Source of the DNA: Oceanobacillus jordanicus
Lineage (GTDB): Bacteria > Bacillota > Bacilli > Bacillales > Amphibacillaceae
NCBI RefSeq assembly: GCF_022095695.1
Contig: NZ_JAIFZM010000007.1
Location: 152,773-216,772 of the forward strand
Direction: 5' to 3'
Length of the DNA stretch: 64,000 nt
Positions 19,518-28,448 of the stretch are shown here, in pieces (position 1 is the first letter of the stretch; each line of letters opens with the position of its first letter). A model generated the notes under the pieces. The model made no database searches. It had not been told where the DNA came from and saw nothing but the letters and a program-made list of their open reading frames with translations. The translations under genes were made by a program, and so were the position numbers.

Positions 19518-21215
19518 CTAATCCACCCGATACAAAAAGATCTCCCATGGTAAGTCAGCCTTTTCAAATTCGCTTTCCAACGTTAGTCCAAGCTCGACGT
19601 AGTTTTCAATTGGCACCGCGGAAAGAATATAATCTCCACCGAGTTCTTTTAAAGCAGTGGTGTTAATATCCAGTTTCTCAATAGGATCATTACGGTCCTT
19701 TGTAAACAAGTAATTTTCCCCATGTTCTGCTACGTACATGTATAGTCTTCCGCCCCATGTATCGAAATAGTTTTCAAGAGATGGGCTTTTTTCAAGCTCC
19801 CCGGCAACAACCTCCCTGAATGCTTCCTTATACTCCAGAGGAAAGCTGTTATTATAGGTGTCTAATGTGTAAAACCCGTTATATTGAGCAATTGTTGGAT
19901 GCATGCCAATGCTGACAACCCGATAAGAAGACGGGTCTTCTCCGATATACTCTTTTACCTCCTCAAACAAAGGTTCTGCATAAAATTCTTTAAAGGTTGG
20001 TGTATCAAATTCGCTATATTTATTCTCTTCATTAAGAGGGAAGAGATGATAGCATTGAGCGACAATCAGCACAATCGCGATGATCTTTCCAAGACGCATA
20101 TGCTTCCAGATAATCGCAAGCGCTAGCGCAAAGCAAATATACCAAATAGCTGGGTCAAAGAAATGGATCCGAGCAAAATTAAACGTGTTTGCCACCATCA
20201 CATTATCCTTCACGATACGCCATCCTTCCCAGTACCAAAAGGCATACCATAGGGAAAGCAGAAAATTAAAGCAAAACAAGCTAAGTAGCCAGTACGGCTT
20301 GATGTTTCGATAAGCAGCAAGCGCGAAAGCAAAGCCAATAACAGGCAAAATAATGAGAAACTGCTCAGCCAGATCATGCGTATGTCCATACAGGAAATTT
20401 TCCAAGGTCAGTTCCATGCTTCGTTCAAAGGAGTTATGGCCAAGGTCCAGTGCATTACGATGTGACGTAAAACCGGACTCGAAAAACATAGAAAATATTA
20501 GTAAGTAATTTTTCACGATATAAATGGTAGCCATCATCGCTATGGCCGAAAAGAATACCCAATTGCTTCGCTTATTCCTAATCCAGTCAATAAGCCAAAC
20601 AAGACCCATAACTGCTAGGAAAAACACAAACGACAAAACAAAGTTGGAGAAAAAGGGAATAAGACCAAGCGTTATCCAGTAATAGATCTTTGCACTTTTT
20701 CCTTCTCTCCGAATCATGAGAAAACAATGCAGCGCTAAGGGAAGTCCAGCAATTGACAGCATGCCAGAAGGCCAAAAGGGGAGTAAGGCAAATGCTAACG
20801 CGGCCCCAATGCAAACCACCTGTTGTTTATCAGAGCGAATCGCATGATGCTTTAACAAGAAGTACATACCGAAAAAAGCGGCTAGTCGCATGAGTGTTTG
20901 GCCAATTGCATAAGCTGTCATCGGATCAAATAAAGCGTACATCCATACCATTGCATCAAATCCTGAAGGCAGCGCACTTCTTGGCAGTCCGTTAATGACA
21001 TTGGGCAAATGGGTGTCCGTTAGAGTGAAAATCTGGCCACTTTCAGCTAACAGTTTATACCAGACAATGTTTGAGTCCATGTTGTCGTGGACCCGAATGT
21101 GGGCATCCTCGCCAAGTAAAAAGTATGGCGCCACATAAGCAGCGATGATCAATAGTGCTATCCCTATAAGTACCTTATTTAAAATCGAAAAATTGTTGAA
21201 TGGCTTTGACCACAT
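19518..21215 (-). CDS. DUF6044 (YkoS-like) membrane protein, probable GT-C type glycosyltransferase
   Basis: A 565-residue protein with about 11 membrane helices in the first 400 residues and a 165-residue outside C-terminal domain. The first outside loop, after helix 1, carries acidic residues (GEDAHIRVHDNMDSNIVWY), the position where GT-C enzymes keep their catalytic Asp/Glu. B. subtilis YkoS, next to the YkoT glycosyltransferase, is the nearest family I can name. As the last gene of the amino-sugar operon it probably transfers the lipid-linked sugar to a wall polymer outside the cell. The start overlaps the preceding gene by 41 bases; no better start with a ribosome site was found. Function is inferred from topology and context. 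Confidence 0.8.
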   Translation of the reverse strand: MWSKPFNNFSILNKVLIGIALLIIAAYVAPYFLLGEDAHIRVHDNMDSNIVWYKLLAESGQIFTLTDTHLPNVINGLPRSALPSGFDAMVWMYALFDPMTAYAIGQTLMRLAAFFGMYFLLKHHAIRSDKQQVVCIGAALAFALLPFWPSGMLSIAGLPLALHCFLMIRREGKSAKIYYWITLGLIPFFSNFVLSFVFFLAVMGLVWLIDWIRNKRSNWVFFSAIAMMATIYIVKNYLLIFSMFFESGFTSHRNALDLGHNSFERSMELTLENFLYGHTHDLAEQFLIILPVIGFAFALAAYRNIKPYWLLSLFCFNFLLSLWYAFWYWEGWRIVKDNVMVANTFNFARIHFFDPAIWYICFALALAIIWKHMRLGKIIAIVLIVAQCYHLFPLNEENKYSEFDTPTFKEFYAEPLFEEVKEYIGEDPSSYRVVSIGMHPTIAQYNGFYTLDTYNNSFPLEYKEAFREVVAGELEKSPSLENYFDTWGGRLYMYVAEHGENYLFTKDRNDPIEKLDINTTALKELGGDYILSAVPIENYVELGLTLESEFEKADLPWEIFLYRVD

Positions 21216-22308
21216 AGGCGACGTCCTCTTCTTTTAATCCATAATATAGCGGCAAACGCAAAAGTTTTGCACTTTCAACGCTTGTGTATGTATCTTCTCC
21301 AATAAACTTGCCGTACTTATTACCAGCAACAGAGGAATGGAGCGGTACATAGTGACTGACTGCCATAATCTCCTGATCTCTTAAATAGTCCATTAGTTCA
21401 TTACGTGTCGCTTCACTGTCTGCTTTTATATAAAACATATGGGCATTATGAACATGCTCGTCGGGGATATGTGGTAAAACAATTTCGCCGTCCTCCATCA
21501 GTGGCTTTAGTGCCTGATTATAATCCTCCCATCTGGCAAGGCGCTGCTCATTTATCTCTTCTGCATGGTCAAGCTGGACAGAAAGATAGGCGGCATTGAG
21601 CTCGCTCAATAGATAAGAGGACCCGACATCGCGCCATGTATATTTATCCACCTGGCCACGAATGAATTGCGAGCGGTTCGTTCCTTTTTCCTGGAGAATT
21701 TCCGCTCGCTCAATTAATTCCGAATCATTTAACAGCAGAGCCCCACCTTCTCCGCATGTGTAGTTTTTCGTTTCATGGAAGCTAATGGTTCCCATGTGAC
21801 CAATTGTTCCGAGCGCTTTTCCTTTATATGTACTCATCAGCCCTTGGGCAGCATCTTCAATAAGAAAAATATCGTGTTCCTCTGCAATCTGCAAAATATG
21901 GTCCATATCACAAGCAACGCCAGCATAATGGACAACCACGATGGCTTTCGTCTTGTCGGTAATCGCTGCTTCTACTGCCACTGGGTCTATATTCATTGTA
22001 GTTGGATCAATATCAACGAAGCGAATTGTTGCTCCTCGTAATGCGAAAGCGTTCGCTGTCGAGACAAAGGTATAGGATGGCATGATGACTTCATCTCCTG
22101 GCCCAACGTTTGCCAGGATTGCTGTCATTTCTAAGGCAGCAGTACACGATGGTGTTAGCATAGCGCGCTCGCATGACAGGTTTTTTTCTAGCCAAGTACA
22201 GGATTTATTTCCGAACGACCCATTGCCGGATAGTTTTTGTGCGGTTATGGCTTGTTGGATGGCGACAGATTCTTTTCCTGTCACACATGGAATATTAAAT
22301 GGAATCAT
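21175..22308 (-). CDS. rffA: dTDP-4-amino-4,6-dideoxyhexose transaminase (WecE/RffA-like)
   Basis: A 377-residue PLP enzyme of the DegT/DnrJ/EryC1/StrS family. N-terminal IPFNIPCVTGKE, the PLP-phosphate region TPSCTAALEM, ILIEDAAQG-type D-x-A-x-Q block and the Schiff-base lysine in SFHETKNYTCGEGGALL are all present; the last motif is particularly close to WecE/RffA. WecE makes dTDP-4-amino-4,6-dideoxygalactose from dTDP-4-keto-6-deoxyglucose, which the upstream rfbA and rfbB genes supply. The gluco epimer cannot be excluded from sequence. Confidence 0.93.
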   Translation of the reverse strand: MIPFNIPCVTGKESVAIQQAITAQKLSGNGSFGNKSCTWLEKNLSCERAMLTPSCTAALEMTAILANVGPGDEVIMPSYTFVSTANAFALRGATIRFVDIDPTTMNIDPVAVEAAITDKTKAIVVVHYAGVACDMDHILQIAEEHDIFLIEDAAQGLMSTYKGKALGTIGHMGTISFHETKNYTCGEGGALLLNDSELIERAEILQEKGTNRSQFIRGQVDKYTWRDVGSSYLLSELNAAYLSVQLDHAEEINEQRLARWEDYNQALKPLMEDGEIVLPHIPDEHVHNAHMFYIKADSEATRNELMDYLRDQEIMAVSHYVPLHSSVAGNKYGKFIGEDTYTSVESAKLLRLPLYYGLKEEDVAYVVKAIQQFFDFK

Positions 22309-22314
22309 TTTACA

Positions 22315-22671
22315 TCACCTCATCACAATAATGCCTAGAATTATGAAAGAAAAACCGATGACTTTTTGCATGGAGACCGGTTCTTGAAATAGAAATGCAG
22401 AGAGAATAAATACAAGGACAAATGAAAGGCTCATAAATGGATAAGCATAACTAATATCAAATTTTGTCATGGCTGCCATCCAACATAATGCTGCTAAGAA
22501 GGCTGATAGAAAGCCGGATATGATCCATGGATTTAGCAGCAGCTGGAGCAATGTCGTGAATTTTTCCACGAAGGAGTCGGGTAATTCACCGACTTGATCC
22601 ATCTTCCACTTCAAAATGAGTTGACCATATACCGTAAAGGAAATGGTGCCGAGTATATAAAGATAGCCCAT
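22315..22671 (-). CDS. Small EamA/SMR-like transporter, probable undecaprenyl-P-sugar flippase
   Basis: At 118 residues with four membrane helices this is a half-size drug/metabolite-transporter protein. A conserved Y-x-Q-x-x-LK-x-K motif (VYGQLILKWK) follows helix 1, as in ArnE/ArnF-type and SMR proteins, and PFMSLSFVLVFILSAFLFQE is the typical SMR C-terminal block. Between a sugar-nucleotide transaminase and a GNAT acetyltransferase, flipping the undecaprenyl-phosphate-linked sugar is the simplest role. Dimerisation would be needed; no partner gene is present. Confidence 0.82.
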   Translation of the reverse strand: MGYLYILGTISFTVYGQLILKWKMDQVGELPDSFVEKFTTLLQLLLNPWIISGFLSAFLAALCWMAAMTKFDISYAYPFMSLSFVLVFILSAFLFQEPVSMQKVIGFSFIILGIIVMR

Positions 22672-22673
22672 AT

Positions 22674-23366
22674 CTAGACACCTACTGGCAGTGAACCATT
22701 TAGTTTATGATAGATATCCACCGCGCCTCTCATCTTAAACCCTAGTGATAAAAAGAGATTTAAGGATGCTAGATTGGAAGGAGAAATGGAAGTTCGAATC
22801 GTTTCAAGTTCACTGAAACGGAAATGCTCCTGGACGGCAAGACTTGTAAACGCCTTTGTTAATCCTTTACCGCGAAATGCTTGATGGATACCGAGCAACA
22901 GCACCTTGTCATCCTGGTAGGCATAAAACCCCGCTAGCTCATTTTGATAATAAAGAGCAATGATCTTATCTTCGTCAATTAAGTCCTTTACCCAATTTCG
23001 GTAACGGTTATCTGCCATGAAATTTGGAATTTCCGGATCGCGGTGAAACCGTCCTCCTGAAAAAGCCTCTCCGCTTATTGCAATGACCTCATCAGTAGGA
23101 AAGGTTCTAGACAATTCAATCCCTTCCTTTTCCACTACCCGTAAATCGTCCTTTTTGCAAACTGGTTCAATTAATGTATCTACATAGTAAAAACCATACT
23201 TACGAAGATTTTCTTTGTTGGCAAGCGGATCCGTTTTTAAGGTGAAATGGCCCTCGGTTTCATTTGTCTGCTTTAACGCTTCCTCTGTTAAAGAGGTTAC
23301 TTCATATGTTTCAACATGAAAATTTCGTTTATCCCATGGGGTAGGCTGCAAATAGTTTTCCATCAT
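22674..23366 (-). CDS. GNAT acetyltransferase, RffC/WecD-like amino-sugar N-acetyltransferase
   Basis: A 230-residue protein. The N-terminal part has PWDKRNFHVETYEV, like the WDS-x-x-F segment of RffC/WecD, and the C-terminal half is a GNAT fold with acetyl-CoA loop FRGKGLTKAF and a late TSISPSNLASLNLFLSLGFK block. RffC N-acetylates dTDP-4-amino-4,6-dideoxygalactose to dTDP-Fuc4NAc, and the transaminase that makes that substrate is two genes away. The acyl group could be other than acetyl. It stops three bases before the flippase start. Upstream lies the family C repeat, splitting the operon but not its direction. Confidence 0.85.
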   Translation of the reverse strand: MMENYLQPTPWDKRNFHVETYEVTSLTEEALKQTNETEGHFTLKTDPLANKENLRKYGFYYVDTLIEPVCKKDDLRVVEKEGIELSRTFPTDEVIAISGEAFSGGRFHRDPEIPNFMADNRYRNWVKDLIDEDKIIALYYQNELAGFYAYQDDKVLLLGIHQAFRGKGLTKAFTSLAVQEHFRFSELETIRTSISPSNLASLNLFLSLGFKMRGAVDIYHKLNGSLPVGV

Positions 23367-23399
23367 TTCAACTCCGTTTCCTTGTCTGTATATTTACAT

Positions 23400-23661
23400 C
23401 TAGCTCCGAACGCCAAAAACTAGGCAACTTCCCGAAGCGCCCTGTAATAAAGAAGACTTGCCGACTGGTTATAACCAGAGGCCTAGTCGCACTTATACCC
23501 GGAGGGTGAAAGTCATCATCGATTCGTACCTCATCGTGATTCCTTTATCTCGTAAGGGGATTGCTCCATTAAAACAGCCACTTTGCGTGGCAACTTGGAG
23601 CTACCTGGCATGGCCAGGCGCAGTCGCTACGTTTTTAAGCGGCGTTCTCCGCTTTTGTTTT
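23400..23661. repeat. Family C Bacillaceae-type repeat, copy 2 (longer)
   Basis: Begins CTAGCTCCGAACGCC and ends GCGGCGTTCTCCGCTTTTGTT. It shares CTAGGCAACTTC, CGCCCT, AGTCATCATCG and TCGTGATTCCTTTATCTC with copy 1. An extra insertion of about 100 bases includes TACCTGGCATGGCCAGGCG, a short palindrome. The right end encodes the C-terminus (SGERRLKT) and stop codon of the minus-strand glycosyltransferase. Confidence 0.75.
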
Positions 23662-24571
23662 CAGTAGTGTCGCGTATGAGATATAGTGGTCGATCTTTTG
23701 CTTCGTTGAATACTTTCCCGATATAAAGGCCAAGGATGCCGAGATTACAGAACATTAGCCCTCCAATAAAGTAGATGGACACCATGACACTGGTCCAGCC
23801 TTGCACGGGCTCTGCTAGGAAAAAGTAGCGAAAGAACAAGTAAAGCCCATATAAAAATGAAATACTGGCAATAAAGAAGCCAAATTGAATCGATAACCGC
23901 AGCGGTTTATTTGATTGCGAGATAATACCGTCTGTAGCCAAACGGACCAGTTTTTTTATATTATAGGAGGATTTTCCCGCTTTCCGCTCATTATGTTCTA
24001 CCTCAATCGAGACAGATGGGTAGCCCATCCATTGAATAAATAGCGGGAAAAAGCGGCTCTGCTCGCGCATGCTTTTAAACCCTTCTACCACCTTTTTGGA
24101 ATTGATGCTGAAATTGGCCACCGTATGGTCAGATGTATGACCTGTAATATAATCATAAACCCGGTAAAAGAGTTTGGAGGACGCTTTTTTTAGCAGTCCG
24201 TCATGACGCTGAACTCTTCGTCCGAAAACGACATCATAGCCTTCAAGTGCTTTTTCATATAGCTTCGGAATTTCTTCTGGACGATCCTGTAAATCACAGT
24301 CCATCACCACTACCCAGTCACCCTTTGCATGGTCGAGTCCTGCTGTGATGGCATGGTGTTGCCCGAAATTACGTGCAAGGTCAATCCCTTTAATGTGGGG
24401 ATTCTTTTCATGTAGCTCACTTATTTTCATCCACGCCCCATCAGGACTTGCATCATTTACAAAAATGATTTCATAGTCGACTGGGATTGTTGCAAAGGTC
24501 GATGCAAGCCGGCTGCTTAGTTCGTCAAGACAGGTTTTACAGCCATAGACGGGGATGACAACCGAAATCAT
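23627..24571 (-). CDS. Family 2 glycosyltransferase, undecaprenyl-phosphate type (YkoT/ArnC/GtrB-like)
   Basis: A 314-residue enzyme. The GT2 domain has VVIPVYGC at the start, the DXD-type VVMDCDLQDRPEEI and FGRRVQRHDGLLKK, followed by two C-terminal membrane helices (FGFFIASISFLYGLYLFFRYF and SVMVSIYFIGGLMFCNLGIL regions), as in dolichol/undecaprenyl-phosphate sugar transferases. It should load the dTDP-sugar on undecaprenyl phosphate. I chose the ATG at 24571, which overlaps the rfbB stop (ATGA); the longer frame from 24607 lies inside rfbB. Its last eight or so residues come from the family C repeat. Confidence 0.9.
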   Translation of the reverse strand: MISVVIPVYGCKTCLDELSSRLASTFATIPVDYEIIFVNDASPDGAWMKISELHEKNPHIKGIDLARNFGQHHAITAGLDHAKGDWVVVMDCDLQDRPEEIPKLYEKALEGYDVVFGRRVQRHDGLLKKASSKLFYRVYDYITGHTSDHTVANFSINSKKVVEGFKSMREQSRFFPLFIQWMGYPSVSIEVEHNERKAGKSSYNIKKLVRLATDGIISQSNKPLRLSIQFGFFIASISFLYGLYLFFRYFFLAEPVQGWTSVMVSIYFIGGLMFCNLGILGLYIGKVFNEAKDRPLYLIRDTTENKSGERRLKT

Positions 24572-25605
24572 GGCGATGCTACACTTTCCCATTGGTTCAC
24601 ATACCATTGAACCGTTTTACGTAATCCAGTGGACAATGCTTCCTTTGGCTCCCAGCCTAACTCTTTGCGCAGCTTGGAATCGTCCACGGCATATCTGCGA
24701 TCATGACCAAGTCGATCATTTGTATGTGTAATTAAATCTTGAAAACTAGCAAGCTTTGTTTCTTTTAAAAGCTCTGGCTTTATGTCATCTAGGATACTGC
24801 AAATTTCTTTTGCAATATCGATGTTCCGTATTTCATTGCCGCCTCCAATGTTATAAGTGGAGAAGGAGGGAGCTTGATGGAAAATAAGATCTAAAGCGCG
24901 GCAATGATCGTCTACATAGAGCCAATCGCGGACATTTTTCCCGTCTCCATAAATCGGTATCTGTTCAATCTGTAGTGCTTTAGAAATAATGGTTGGTATC
25001 AACTTTTCTGTATGTTGTCTTGGCCCGTAATTATTAGAACTGCTTGAAATAACGACATTCATGTTATACGTATGACCAAAGCTCCTGACCATTAAATTTG
25101 CCCCAGCCTTAGACGCACTATAGGGATTTCGCGGATCATATGGTGTTTCTTCAGAGAATTCCCCTGTTTCACCAAGGGAGCCATAAACTTCGTCTGTTGA
25201 TATTTGGTGAAAACGCTTTTCTTGTAGAACGCCCTTTTTCTCCCAATTTTGTTTAGCTGCCTGCAAGAGAACGAGAGTGCCTAGGACATTGGTCTCGACA
25301 AATTGCTTGGAATCTTCAATAGAGCGATCTACATGGGACTCTGCTGCAAAGTGAATGACACCGTGAATATCATACTGATCAAAAAGGCGTTGGACCAAGT
25401 GTTCATCCGCGATATCTCCCTCTATCAACGTGTAGGTGGGAGAGGCTTCAAGCCCATTTAGATTCGTAGTATTCCCAGCATACGTAAGTTTATCTAAGTT
25501 TAATAGATGGTAATCTGGATAGGTTTCGTGCATATAACGTATGAAATTGGAGCCAATGAATCCAGCTCCTCCCGTTATAAGCAGTACAGGTTTTTGTTTG
25601 TTCAT
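24568..25605 (-). CDS. rfbB: dTDP-glucose 4,6-dehydratase
   Basis: A 345-residue extended SDR enzyme forming dTDP-4-keto-6-deoxyglucose. [16 protein letters not shown] is the NAD motif, [12 protein letters not shown] holds the active-site residues, and [15 protein letters not shown] the Y-x3-K pair. ATGA overlaps link it to rfbA before and the glycosyltransferase after. No rfbC or rfbD is present, so rhamnose is not the product here. Confidence 0.97.
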   Translation of the reverse strand: MNKQKPVLLITGGAGFIGSNFIRYMHETYPDYHLLNLDKLTYAGNTTNLNGLEASPTYTLIEGDIADEHLVQRLFDQYDIHGVIHFAAESHVDRSIEDSKQFVETNVLGTLVLLQAAKQNWEKKGVLQEKRFHQISTDEVYGSLGETGEFSEETPYDPRNPYSASKAGANLMVRSFGHTYNMNVVISSSSNNYGPRQHTEKLIPTIISKALQIEQIPIYGDGKNVRDWLYVDDHCRALDLIFHQAPSFSTYNIGGGNEIRNIDIAKEICSILDDIKPELLKETKLASFQDLITHTNDRLGHDRRYAVDDSKLRKELGWEPKEALSTGLRKTVQWYVNQWESVASP

Positions 25606-26528
25606 TCGACCAGCCCCAGCATAGGATTTCGATCAATTGAATCCCAGTATTGTTGTGTGTGTTTTCGAGCGGCAATTTCTAGTAAGTATTGCCCGTAGTC
25701 ATTCTTTTCCATGGACTTCCCTTTCTTATAAAGTTGCTCTTGTGAGATATATCCAAGGTAATATGCTATTTCCTCCAAGCAAGCAAGCTTAAACCCTTGA
25801 CGTTGCTGGGTAATCTTCACAAATTCAGAAGCCTCGAATAGGGATTCATGTGTCCCGGCGTCCATCCAGGCAAAACCTCTCCCCAGTAGCTCCACATCTA
25901 ACTGGCCACGCTTTAAGTATTCTTTATTTAAATCGGTAATCTCAAGTTCTCCTCGAGCAGAAGGCTTGAGCTTTTTCGCTAGCTGAACCGCTTTATTGTC
26001 ATATATATATAGACCTGTCACAGCAAAGTCAGACTTTGGATTACTTGGCTTCTCTTCTAGCGAAATTGCTTTTTGTTTGTGATCAAACTCAACTACACCG
26101 AAACGACGAGCATCTTTAACACGGTAGCCAAAAACGGTTGCATGCCGGTGATGCTTGATTGCATTTCGTAACAGGGTTGTGAAACCTTGCCCATAAAAAA
26201 TATTATCTGCAAGCATTAAGGTTACAGGGTCCTTACCAATGAATTCCTCGGCAATTGTCAAAGCCTCAGGTATCCCTTTCGGATCCTGCTGTTCCTTATA
26301 TTTCAGTGTTATACCAAGGGAAGAACCATCACCAAGAAGCTCCTCAAATCGGGAAGTATCTTCAGGTGTACTGATAATCATGATTTCTTTTATTCCACCA
26401 AGCATTAAAACAGATAACGGATAATAAATCATCGGCTTGTCATATACTGCAAGCAAATGCTTATTGATGCTGTCCGTACTGGGAGATAAACGCGTCCCAC
26501 TTCCTCCGGCTAAGATGATACCTTTCAT
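25602..26528 (-). CDS. rfbA: Glucose-1-phosphate thymidylyltransferase
   Basis: The first enzyme of the dTDP-sugar route: dTTP plus glucose-1-phosphate to dTDP-glucose. [18 protein letters not shown] is the nucleotidyltransferase signature, with further [10 protein letters not shown] and [12 protein letters not shown] blocks. The start at 26528 (308 residues) lies about eight bases after AAAGGGG; a GTG nine bases upstream would overlap that site. It is the first gene of the minus-strand operon. No convincing sigma-A promoter was found in the 100 bases before it. Confidence 0.97.
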   Translation of the reverse strand: MKGIILAGGSGTRLSPSTDSINKHLLAVYDKPMIYYPLSVLMLGGIKEIMIISTPEDTSRFEELLGDGSSLGITLKYKEQQDPKGIPEALTIAEEFIGKDPVTLMLADNIFYGQGFTTLLRNAIKHHRHATVFGYRVKDARRFGVVEFDHKQKAISLEEKPSNPKSDFAVTGLYIYDNKAVQLAKKLKPSARGELEITDLNKEYLKRGQLDVELLGRGFAWMDAGTHESLFEASEFVKITQQRQGFKLACLEEIAYYLGYISQEQLYKKGKSMEKNDYGQYLLEIAARKHTQQYWDSIDRNPMLGLVE

Positions 26529-26680
26529 GTTTTCCACCCCTTTGGCTAAATTTATATACCTGTGTTAAATGAACATAGTAAATCTTGTATACTATTACCT
26601 CTTTTGAAGAAAGTTAATCTTACAGTTAGATTGCAAATTTGTTGCAGAGGGTTGTTTACTATTTTGGAAGGGAGGGGGAC

Positions 26681-26785
26681 GGCATCGGCTGTGGAGCCGT
26701 GAACATCAGCTTAGAGCGAGCTAACATCCCCCGAGAACTAGCAGGCATCGCTCGAGAAAGCAAAATCGCCACACCACCCATCCAC
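26681..26785. repeat. 21-bp-period tandem array (array 4, ACATC class)
   Basis: Units start at exact 21-base steps: GGCATCGGC, AACATCAGC, AACATCCCC, GGCATCGCT and AAATCGCC, each with a GAGC/GAGA block about 10 bases later. The plus strand stays open and reads as seven-residue repeats such as NIPRELA and GIARESK. This pattern matches array 1. It lies between rfbA and the acyl-CoA dehydrogenase gene. Confidence 0.75.
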
Positions 26786-26823
26786 AAAAAAACACCTCTG
26801 ATCCGCAACGCAAACCAGAGGGG
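26784..26823 (-). terminator. Terminator of the acyl-CoA dehydrogenase gene
   Basis: On the minus strand CCTCTG pairs with CAGAGG around a 14-base loop and is followed by TGTTTTTTTG, just past the stop codon at 26835. Confidence 0.7.
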
Positions 26824-26834
26824 CTACAACAAAA

Positions 26835-27989
26835 CTATTCGTTTTCTTTTATGCTTTTATCTGCCAACTGCATGATTGTCATATCATCCATTGGCGGGTT
26901 ATGAAGGCCTGCTCTTACATCGCGATAATAGCGTTGCAGCGGATTTTTCCGTGAGAGACTCCTTGCGCCTGCAACACGCATTGCCAAATCAACTGCTTCA
27001 AGTGCTTTATTCACTACAGAAAGCTTTACGGCACCAAGTGTCGGTTTCATTTGGTTTCGAGTATCGTCACTAGCAGAGTCCCATTCCTGCGCCACAGCCT
27101 GTAAGAAATAAGTGCTCTCCATCAATGCTAGCTCGATGTCACCGAGTTTCTGTTTTACATTAGGCAAGTCAGAAATGGTTCCTTCTACACTATTAGGAGA
27201 ATAACTAGTAGCAAATTCAATTGCATGGCGTTGAGCTGCACGTGCTATTCCTAAGTAGCAGGCAGGTATATGAAGAAGCCACCCTGCTGCAGGTTTTTTG
27301 CCTGGTGTTAGATTTTCTACCAAGTCATCCTTATTAATAGGGACATTCTCTAGAATTAAGTCGTGACTACCAGTGCCTCTCATGGCAATAGAATCCCATG
27401 TTTCCTCAACCTGAACACCAGGTAAATCACGTCTAACAAGAAAATTAGCTACCTTGTCTTGGTCCTTGATAGAAGCGCTGACCACAATATAATCCAAAAC
27501 AGGGGCTAGCGTAGTGAAGGTTTTACGTCCGTTCAGTACCCAGCCATCAGCTGTCAATGTTGCAGTGGTTTCCGGCTTGCCGCCTCGAGTTGGGCTGCCT
27601 GTTGCCGGTTCAGAGGCAGCATTATTGATTAAGGCGCCAGTTTTGACGACATCTTCAGCGAAACGGCGATATGTTGCTTCGTCCCAGACATTATTTTCTC
27701 CGAGATGCTTCGTAATCCCCATATGCCACCCAACTGCAAGTGCAGTGGAGCCATCCACTTCTGCGATAAGCTGTTGAAGGGACAACAACTCAGACAACGA
27801 AATACCTGCACCACCATACTTTTGTGGAACAGTAAGTGCCGTGTAGCGTGCATTCTTGAGCTCTTGAAAATTCTCAAACGGAAAACTTGCTTCTTCATCG
27901 TGTTTGGCAGCTCTTTCTTTAAAGGGCTTAATTATCTCTAATAATGCTTTTTGGCGTGCTTCCTTTGTTTGTAAATCAAGTAAATTCAA
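26835..27989 (-). CDS. Acyl-CoA dehydrogenase family protein (YdbM-like)
   Basis: A 384-residue flavoprotein with the three-part acyl-CoA dehydrogenase plan: helical N-domain (TVPQKYGGAGISLSELLSLQ), beta domain (NNAASEPATGSPTRGG, GWVLNGRKTFTT) and helical C-domain (VAGARSLSRKNPLQRYYRD). The canonical TEP segment is replaced by SEPATGS, as in the YdbM and DszC/isovaleryl-like subgroup, so the substrate is uncertain. It begins with TTG at 27989, seven bases after GGAGG. It appears monocistronic. Confidence 0.88.
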   Translation of the reverse strand: MNLLDLQTKEARQKALLEIIKPFKERAAKHDEEASFPFENFQELKNARYTALTVPQKYGGAGISLSELLSLQQLIAEVDGSTALAVGWHMGITKHLGENNVWDEATYRRFAEDVVKTGALINNAASEPATGSPTRGGKPETTATLTADGWVLNGRKTFTTLAPVLDYIVVSASIKDQDKVANFLVRRDLPGVQVEETWDSIAMRGTGSHDLILENVPINKDDLVENLTPGKKPAAGWLLHIPACYLGIARAAQRHAIEFATSYSPNSVEGTISDLPNVKQKLGDIELALMESTYFLQAVAQEWDSASDDTRNQMKPTLGAVKLSVVNKALEAVDLAMRVAGARSLSRKNPLQRYYRDVRAGLHNPPMDDMTIMQLADKSIKENE

Positions 27990-28373
27990 TTTATTTCCTC
28001 CTAATGTCTATAAAAATACTTGGGATTATATATATTATTCCATTCAGTGCGAAAATTTACAAAAGAAATAGCCTATTAAGAGAGAGGGGAAGAATAGTAG
28101 AGAAAATGGGGTAAAATTCACTAAAAATCGACGTATATAACGCTTTTTCTACAATACTAGCATGTTTAACTTACTAGATAAAAGTCCTCACAAATGACAG
28201 GATTCCACAAAATCTAGAAATTTATACCTAGAAATTGTATGAGAAGCTATTGCTTTTTTGGAAATATTCACTTATAATCACATATAATCTATTAAGTTTT
28301 TATTAAGAATTTATTTCTTACACATACTTTAACAACTTTTATAGATTTCAAAGGTAAATAAAACAATGCTGAT

Positions 28374-28402
28374 TTGAAGTGAGTGAGCATATGGGATAAT
28401 AA
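28374..28402 (+). promoter_or_regulatory. Sigma-A promoter of the oligopeptide ABC operon
   Basis: TTGAAG (28374-28379), a 17-base spacer and GATAAT (28397-28402). The predicted transcript has a leader of nearly 200 bases. The rest of the 27990-28600 gap is AT-rich with no gene seen. Confidence 0.6.
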
Positions 28403-28433
28403 AACGTCGAGAGTACACCTTTAATGTTTTAAA

Positions 28434-28448
28434 TTTTCAGAAGAATAG
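28434..28448. promoter_or_regulatory. CodY box in the oligopeptide operon leader
   Basis: AATTTTCAGAAGAAT matches the CodY consensus AATTTTCWGAAAATT at 13 of 15 positions and lies about 25-40 bases downstream of the predicted start. A second, weaker box (AATATTCAGAACGTT, 12 of 15) lies near 28500-28517. Peptide-uptake operons are classic CodY targets, repressed when branched-chain amino acids and GTP are plentiful. Confidence 0.65.

Noticed and set aside
24568..26528. dTDP-rhamnose pathway
   Set aside because: rfbC and rfbD are missing; the transaminase and GNAT point to an amino sugar instead.
26639..26875. 78-codon frame with repeats such as NIPRELA and GIARESK
   Set aside because: It arises from array 4, has no ribosome site and runs through the terminator into the 3' end of the acyl-CoA dehydrogenase gene on the other strand.
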